From Omnitrophica bacterium RIFCSPLOWO2_01_FULL_45_10 (GTDB lineage Bacteria > Omnitrophota > Gorgyraeia > 2-01-FULL-45-10): DNA of 10,954 nt. Every line of letters begins with the position of its first letter. Position 1 is the first letter of the stretch. The stretch is from NCBI GenBank assembly GCA_001804165.1, contig MHFL01000016.1, forward strand, positions 10,176-21,129, given 5' to 3'. The translations under genes and the position numbers were made by a program. The notes beneath the pieces were generated by a model, which made no database searches, was not told the origin of the DNA, and saw only the letters and a list, made by a program, of their open reading frames with translations. Of this stretch, positions 9,201-10,954 are shown in pieces.

Positions 9201-10954
9201 GGGAGCGAACCTAAGAAAGAGAGCGAGGATTTATCGGCGTTGCGGCTCAATTCATATTATCGCGGCTATGGATTTGAAAATACGGCATCTGTTATAGGCG
9301 GGGGGAGACCCTCGGCCGAAATAAATTTCTCTTTGGAAGGAAAGGAATTTTTGGAAAAAGAGGAAACAGGTGGCGGCGCTCTCTTAAAGATACAGGGATT
9401 CGCGATTGTTTTTGCCGATGAGCGTAATGCCAACATACCGCGGGAGCAAGGCGTTTATTACAAGGCGTTGCTCTATGACGTAGCGGCCGTGAGAGAAACC
9501 ATTGATTCCCATTTCGATTTCCTGAATAAAAGATTGCAGAATCAGACAGAGGTTTCACTGAAACGCGGCATGAACGCCGCCGAAATCAAAGTATTGATGA
9601 AATTTATAGTAGACACAGACAATCCCCTGCAAGGCCTTTTCTTCGGTTATCCGGAAGGCGCTGTTCGTCTCTATATTGGCAAAGCGGAAGAACGTTTTAA
9701 CGGCGGCTTTGAATTAAGCGGTCTCATTGACCGCGTTACCGGTAAAAGCAAATTACTTACTCCATTTGCGGGATTCATAACGAGCGAAGAGACGCTGGAT
9801 GAGTCTATTGACGCCTCTCTCAGGGCATGGGAGGGATGGTATAGAGTGACTCATGTTCTGGAATCGGTGGATCGCCTTGGTCATGTTATTTCTGAACATG
9901 CGATAGACGGTGAGGAGTTGGGAAAAGACGCGGTGGAGACAAGAGTTCCTGTTAGCGCGGTAACAGGTCTTTCAGGTAGTCCCCGCGCTTCAGCGAGCGG
10001 AAAAAGACAAACCGCCTCCTTTGATTTATTGGATAAAGTGAATGCTAGCCAATGGTTGGGCGGTGAAGATTCGCTCATGATGAGGGCCCTTGGGATAAAA
10101 GGCGAGATCAGGCTCACATCGGATGAATTTAAGAGCCGAAGCGCGACCATTATGAGATTAAATCAATTTAAGGAAGAAAATAATCTAAACGAGAAGAAAG
10201 ACGTTGTATTGGTATATTATTTCGGTCCTTCTCAAGCGGGCGGCACAGACCGCGTGATGAGGATGGTCGCCGGTACAATTGAGAAATTGAAAGAAAGAGC
10301 TGAATCCATAAGTACGTATTCGGCGTGTAATTTCGAGACCGACTCAGGCCCGTTTCTTTTCGAGCATACTATCGCTTTAGAGCCGACTGAAAAGACAATA
10401 GAGATCGTTGTCAGGTATGTCGCCGAAAATATGCGGAACGGCGCGGCCATAGAACAATGGTCACGAGCCCGAAAGGCTATTCTGAATGAGCATTTCAAAG
10501 ATTACGATCTTATAAGTAACGCCGTGAATTTATATCCTATGATTGAATTTGACAGGCTTTATGGCGGGGACCTGGATTTTAAAGAAAAGGATGAATTTGA
10601 CGAATCCATCACCCTGTCTTTAGTGTCATTGAATGATTTTGTAGAGTTGGGTCTATTAAATGACGATAACGTCAAAGAATTGGAACAGGCCAAGAATGCC
10701 GTATCGCGGGCAGGCGACGAAATTTATGTCAAACGGATAAGTATTTATAAAATTTTGAGAAATAAATGGGCCAAAGAAACAAGCGGCGGTAACACCCTGG
10801 CCGAGATCAATAAACGTTTACTAAGAAAATTAGCTGAGATGAAAACCGCTGCGGAAAAAGCAGGCAGGGATCCGAACGAAGCCAAAAAGATATTCAAAAG
10901 GCTTCTAATCAGTACCGGCCCTTATGCCTTGAAAGCAAAAATAAGAGGTCAACC
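3204..10954 (+). CDS. Giant multi-module exported/membrane protein, 3' end outside window (at least 2583 aa)
   Basis: One frame runs from ATG 3204 to the window end with no stop. ATG 3204 is the first ATG after an in-frame TAG at 3186, with a weak AGAAAG 11 bases upstream. TTG at 3288 (residue 29) is an alternative start that would place the signal peptide at the N-terminus. Modules in order: signal peptide 29-54; palindrome-rich spacer ~98-124; TIKI/ChaN-like domain ~119-575 with a long helical insert; Arg-Ala-Ser linker 697-721; helical region 722-880; membrane segments ~884-907 and ~944-966; charged coiled coil ~983-1025; linker 1041-1049; possible degenerate nuclease-like fold ~1095-1235; split linker 1240-1256; hydrophobic hairpin ~1308-1347; GGDEF-like domain ~1480-1610; unassigned 1611-2259, with a coiled coil ~1916-1950; linker 2260-2267; unassigned to the end. 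Overall function unknown. A membrane-anchored sensory or surface polyprotein is a guess. Low-complexity linkers and multi-domain length recall giant ORFs of Omnitrophota. Confidence 0.9.
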   Translation, partial: MLDARTIKNRDRHLFEINNKNRCLSLFLLFKRVTAFITLVAFTATTLGADYAWAARPSVELASVGSDRAGGSGLIKEFNVETFALPEYLGRIKGTWYPSSTLRRGHQSNKGLAQGESLPSVVIHIQDAHCNYAAQHKITEIIEYLTKEYGIDVINLEGGAKDYDLGVFNRIEDKAVREKVADEFVKEGMVNGAEYFAINNPNKVALWGIEDANLYSENLKIYRDFLKYKDEIEKHLKTLNHILNNLKLHIYSKELLELDTKYTQYKDEKLQFKDYLTYLIQKASTSLSLRGREAAEASGLAARQAISFTNVYLLNQSLELEKEIDFKKANNDRDQLIDRLHKRLSKVELEELVLKTVEFKSEKLPLHNFYNYLFKKAKESNIRVEDFPALEKYITYISLYANIDKSKITAEMDALENDIKARLYENDAQKELGILSKNLTIVKNLFNTTLTKEDYDYYKANEDSFSVRQYASFIEKYAQRYKIQATLDKDITSLDFRREEISKFYEYSLKRDEAFLRNIKFKGQGLRVTGQEQQTAILITGGFHTENLSNLFKDNNISYVSIMPNFKDNGEECRYFKLLAGEMPWKDNKLYFAISHAVTSPKTSLMQIASMNTSLRDKGWTAEQIGEYNGAVIEKMVRVTHNSDITKVTIENGSSAVFVFEKGESVRLSLGEVLVEIYGEEGPDQAATVAPESPETGRASAPVRRSSSGGPELKSEGGSGEAYEDIDELTRALEPFVEFNEYGPVGLEPSQEILPEHIQRLEATLESKDEDIAFLAAHCLLLQPVQDKAIGLKELRAVAARITADIEKFQVASEKYEFANAILIYTKLIADIDETLSTTQMDELTLYALGIVRETIAKDMRYVRLDKIFAPIPKAFSHPFFDYTLIGTMSIYYGFIFYLAPLLALLYLPAHVASSFLLARVAAAKWGFRENPIEGMRKTKYRIIAHYAAAISIVLAGFWMAGNMGLRAIRYDEKRVPAPIYRQERDLEQKLREQRKLNEELRKKLKQDERKKEEEKKEREKGPLAPLEKAGRIAMTPRGDARASASGEGPSQGESEILRWAENAGRLNKYINSSLRAVTTHDSAVKELAELKRRDEEGYEIIGNNVVINRNPEELKGRPKFERNGPFIEFDGALRKNEKIYILETMSSKWETSRKVGDKLLAIRDNFDYINGVLRERGIIVDKENINGVIVAISGSQERARAIRKKINEFVIFHNVFGPKRFDFTVSVDRAASIEPSKETRASVPRESASGQASGSGIPAISLSDLHFVDAGEIIMPPRSTIRSLKNIFKQWKGKEVFSSPLIGSDDVLMALVSISLISILTELILLFNGYGLPVAPVSLLFFVAIANNQRIQEMSSGLLVSNSATEYQDSSETARLDNDLFMPVKRFKSDTGWKVVWTSLPYLLAKPEIESRRLILNIGWVMANEKDRDNNRLSYLDKLLNNVHNSIQDLEKLRLPQQSLGTKPDETRNTAINMLLSGDDSWVGFMDMAKAGLRNVVTGRENMDLVIGEAFNIIKEFLETGYNGAVFKIGGDEIGLVLPAELRLEDVRIALIKAQQRLVDNFAKRGMQVPFEPAGCVRVKNTLMEINGRHDINKKADELLTINLKYAETLQGLAKETSDDGIMDLVRVEEEFVAQGETDISILSRKDRKELNAARKKMEPLGYELEEDYPSIKRRNLWEVIDNASSQNVPAVYLARAPPDSFYVIRVYGRRKIQVLKITSRYRALNLKTKVAFEEVLKASGREGKRRSDAFTYYGFKAPQDASRIYENTGHERGNDWIKLENLGIYRAFEALNGKLSDLEILQMLDEASDLVNFYTIKRPSGKDESPERRNLSFNVVFDASEVNTDDIWVVEDHSIAGALMPILEQLNEARESILREGFDGHGGIEFRTADVGKRSPEVKSYELNRNNWEMILAENEAARLARAQRAKRELEEADKRLWESFRFILAKYSIPETAEAPEELMDAPFSQVSKRNLMDVLERLKETGRDAGLAKKIMAIVGSEPKKESEDLSALRLNSYYRGYGFENTASVIGGGRPSAEINFSLEGKEFLEKEETGGGALLKIQGFAIVFADERNANIPREQGVYYKALLYDVAAVRETIDSHFDFLNKRLQNQTEVSLKRGMNAAEIKVLMKFIVDTDNPLQGLFFGYPEGAVRLYIGKAEERFNGGFELSGLIDRVTGKSKLLTPFAGFITSEETLDESIDASLRAWEGWYRVTHVLESVDRLGHVISEHAIDGEELGKDAVETRVPVSAVTGLSGSPRASASGKRQTASFDLLDKVNASQWLGGEDSLMMRALGIKGEIRLTSDEFKSRSATIMRLNQFKEENNLNEKKDVVLVYYFGPSQAGGTDRVMRMVAGTIEKLKERAESISTYSACNFETDSGPFLFEHTIALEPTEKTIEIVVRYVAENMRNGAAIEQWSRARKAILNEHFKDYDLISNAVNLYPMIEFDRLYGGDLDFKEKDEFDESITLSLVSLNDFVELGLLNDDNVKELEQAKNAVSRAGDEIYVKRISIYKILRNKWAKETSGGNTLAEINKRLLRKLAEMKTAAEKAGRDPNEAKKIFKRLLISTGPYALKAKIRGQ
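3225..3286 (+). repeat. 24-bp perfect inverted repeat over the N-terminal codons of the giant gene
   Basis: Left arm 3225-3248 and right arm 3263-3286 are exact reverse complements over 24 bases with a 14-base loop. The core of the right arm reads AATAGGTGTCTGTCCCTATT. As RNA this is a very stable hairpin starting 21 bases after ATG 3204 and ending one base before the alternative start TTG 3288. I recall the GGTGTCTGTCCCTATTTT-type sequence as a dispersed palindromic repeat in environmental genomes, but cannot check this. It encodes the non-conserved-looking residues 8-28 ahead of the signal peptide, which suggests insertion into the leader or start region. Confidence 0.85.
3288..3365 (+). 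other. Predicted signal peptide of the giant protein (residues 29-54)
   Basis: Residues 29-54 show a Lys-Arg pair, a hydrophobic core (VTAFITLVAFTATTLGA) and an A-x-A cleavage motif, YAWA before ARP, with predicted cleavage after Ala54. Counted from TTG 3288 this is a standard 26-residue Sec signal; counted from ATG 3204 it has a 28-residue N-terminal extension encoded by the inverted repeat. It implies that the following TIKI/ChaN-like domain is outside the cytoplasmic membrane. Confidence 0.75.
3502..3575 (+). repeat. Cluster of nested palindromes within coding sequence
   Basis: CACCCT (3503-3508) faces AGGGTG (3544-3549), and the flanks CCCTTCGAC and GCTCAGGGTGA resemble the widespread REP-type core CCCTTCGACAAGCTCAGGG, here pulled apart by ~20 bases bounded by GGCC and GGCC. 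A perfect 9-bp hairpin follows: GTGAATCAC (3547-3555) with GTGATTCAC (3567-3575). The segment encodes residues ~100-124, a polar spacer (TLRRGHQSNKGLAQGES) between signal peptide and first domain, so it is probably tolerated as a linker. The repeat identity is recalled, not searched. Confidence 0.5.
4065..4124 (+). repeat. 60-base REP-like palindromic element inserted in frame
   Basis: The element starts TCATTGCGAGG and ends GGCAATCTCC. It contains two perfect hairpins, GGCCGC-GAA-GCGGCC and AGCGGC-CTT-GCCGCT, and outer arms ATTGC/GCAAT. This matches the CATTGCGAGG...GCAATCTC dispersed palindromic repeat that I recall from many genomes, usually intergenic. Its length is exactly 20 codons and it adds residues 288-307 (SLRGREAAEASG, then LAARQAIS), an Ala/Arg-rich stretch unlike the surrounding Lys/Glu/Tyr-rich helices. 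Small open frames on both strands here are by-products of the GC-rich repeat. Confidence 0.85.
4767..4794 (+). repeat. Heptanucleotide tandem repeat, four units
   Basis: Units AAGGGTC, AAGGGTT, AAGGGTC, ACGGGTC lie head to tail, encoding residues 522-531 (KGQGLRVTGQ) just before the ITGGFH motif. The unit length is not a multiple of three, so gain or loss of one unit would shift the frame. Confidence 0.8.
5292..5366 (+). repeat. RAS-linker palindrome copy 1, split by a 51-base insertion
   Basis: Core CGCC-TC-GGCG (5297-5306) is followed by 51 bases (5307-5357) and then the expected downstream half AGCGGGG (5358-5364). The insertion is exactly 17 codons and has its own palindromic sequence around TCCGCCGAAGCTCCAGCGGA. 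The protein reads GRASA, then an Arg/Ser/Gly-rich insert, then SGE (697-721). It separates the TIKI-like domain from the helical region. Confidence 0.75.
5853..6102 (+). other. Two membrane segments (residues ~884-966)
   Basis: The first hydrophobic segment is ~884-907 (TLIGTMSIYYGFIFYLAPLL and on) and the second ~944-966 (IAHYAAAISIVLAGFWMAGN). They are joined by a strongly basic loop (RVAAAKWGF and GMRKTKYR), which by the positive-inside rule should face the cytoplasm. This fits an exported N-terminal domain. A charged Lys/Glu/Arg coiled coil (residues ~983-1025, ending near 6278) follows directly. Confidence 0.7.
6324..6350 (+). repeat. RAS-linker palindrome copy 2 (intact)
   Basis: Intact hairpin: CCCG (6325-6328), CGCC (6329-6332), loop TC, GGCG (6335-6338), bulge AG, CGGG (6341-6344). 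It encodes ARASASGEG at residues 1041-1049, between the coiled coil and the possible nuclease-like module. Confidence 0.85.
6486..6908 (+). other. Possible degenerate PD-(D/E)XK-like alpha/beta module (residues ~1095-1235)
   Basis: Residues FIEFDG (Glu1129, Asp1131) followed 13 residues later by IYILETMSSKW (Glu1144) resemble the strand-Asp-strand-Glu core of restriction-endonuclease-like folds. The lysine expected two residues after the Glu is Met1146, with Lys1149 nearby, so catalysis is doubtful. Later strands (GVIVAISG) and helices fit an alpha/beta fold. This is a weak call from pattern only; it may be an unrelated fold. Confidence 0.2.
6921..6969 (+). repeat. RAS-linker palindrome copy 3, split by a 27-base insertion
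   Basis: CCCG (6922-6925), CGCC (6926-6929), TC, GG (6932-6933), then 27 extra bases (6934-6960), then CG-AG-CGG (6961-6967). Removing the 27 bases restores the intact hairpin exactly. The insertion is nine codons. The protein reads TRAS-VPRESASGQ-ASG (residues 1240-1255). It separates the possible nuclease-like module from the hydrophobic hairpin and GGDEF region. Confidence 0.8.
7125..7244 (+). other. Hydrophobic hairpin, membrane segment(s) ahead of the GGDEF domain
   Basis: Residues ~1308-1328 (VLMALVSISLISILTELILL) form a clear hydrophobic helix. A tight turn (NGYGLP) leads to a shorter hydrophobic run ~1333-1347 (VAPVSLLFFVAIA). Whether the second run spans the membrane decides which side the GGDEF-like domain is on. 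Confidence 0.55.
7641..8033 (+). other. Divergent GGDEF (diguanylate cyclase-type) domain, residues ~1480-1610
   Basis: The signature FKIGGDEIGLVLP (1528-1540) matches the GGDEF active-site hairpin with Ile replacing the last Phe. Upstream, VGFMDMAKAGLRN aligns with the metal-site strand: Asp1488, Asn1496 and Asp1505 fall at the +0, +8 and +17 spacing of Asp327, Asn335 and Asp344 in PleD. The Asp1488 to GGDEF-acid distance (45) is close to PleD's 43. Downstream KKADELLTINLKYAE matches the ADxALYxAK helix. The product-inhibition RxxD motif is absent and the N-terminal DxLTGLxNR motif is not recognisable. Known family members make cyclic di-GMP from two GTP. Here activity is uncertain, but the fold is well supported. 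Confidence 0.7.
8034..9977 (+). other. Unassigned part of the giant protein (residues ~1611-2258)
   Basis: Open coding sequence with no family I recognise. Visible features are a beta-rich patch (AVYLAR, FYVIRVYGRRKIQVLKI, ~1695-1730), a charged coiled coil (~1916-1950), a Gly-rich GGGRPSAE near residue 2032 and a strand-rich patch LFFGYPEGAVRLYIGK (~2148-2163). No stop, frameshift or intergenic signal is present. An intact RAS linker follows at 2260. Confidence 0.5.
9981..10003 (+). repeat. RAS-linker palindrome copy 4 (intact)
   Basis: CCCG (9982-9985), CGCT (9986-9989), loop TC, AGCG (9992-9995), bulge AG, CGG (9998-10000). The inner pair is T-A where copy 2 has C-G, so pairing is kept by a compensatory change. 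It encodes PRASASGK at residues 2260-2267 and separates two unassigned regions. Coding continues from here to the window end with no recognised family (about 315 residues visible). Confidence 0.85.

Noticed and set aside
8765..9250. Minus-strand open frame of 161 codons
   Set aside because: Ser/Ala-rich antisense of coiled-coil coding sequence; no family resemblance.
5292..10003. CRISPR-like array from repeated palindromes
   Set aside because: Copies are ~600 to 3000 bases apart, are coding, and have no regular spacers or cas genes nearby.
3204..10954. Possible frameshifts or several separate genes in the giant region
   Set aside because: I read the frame codon by codon and found no stop or frame change; the length to the window end (7751 bases) agrees with 2583 codons plus two bases.

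Overview
The window has two parts on the + strand. Bases 1-3013 hold the end of an acyl-CoA dehydrogenase operon: acyl-CoA dehydrogenase (5' end cut by the window), etfB, and an etfA with an N-terminal two-cluster ferredoxin domain. Gene order and the ferredoxin-EtfA fusion resemble the electron-bifurcating caffeyl-CoA reductase/Etf complex (CarCDE). An anaerobe that couples acyl-CoA oxidation/reduction to NAD(H) and ferredoxin is therefore plausible.

Bases 3014-3203 are an AT-rich intergenic region. It holds a good sigma70-type promoter (TTGACA-N17-TATATT). About 20 bases downstream is a hairpin with a U7 tail, and one of its arms can also pair elsewhere, as in an attenuator.

From 3204 to the last base (10954) a single reading frame runs without a stop: 2583 complete codons, with the 3' end outside the window. 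The predicted giant protein starts with an export signal. It continues with a domain resembling the TIKI/ChaN/TraB/EreA superfamily, a helical stretch, two membrane segments, a charged coiled coil, a possible degenerate nuclease-like fold, a hydrophobic hairpin, a divergent GGDEF (diguanylate cyclase-type) domain, and about 950 residues that I cannot assign.

The most unusual feature is how many palindromic DNA repeats sit inside this coding sequence without breaking it. There are four copies of a short hairpin that always encodes Arg-Ala-Ser...Ser-Gly in the same frame, two of them split by further in-frame insertions. There is also a 60-base REP-like element, a 24-bp inverted repeat covering the N-terminal codons, a cluster of smaller palindromes, and a heptanucleotide tandem repeat.

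The giant multi-module exported ORF, the invading palindromic repeats and the Acd-Etf operon together suggest an uncultured anaerobe such as Candidatus Omnitrophota (former OP3). This is inference from recalled patterns, not a database result. I see no RNA genes, CRISPR array, transposase or convincing minus-strand gene.
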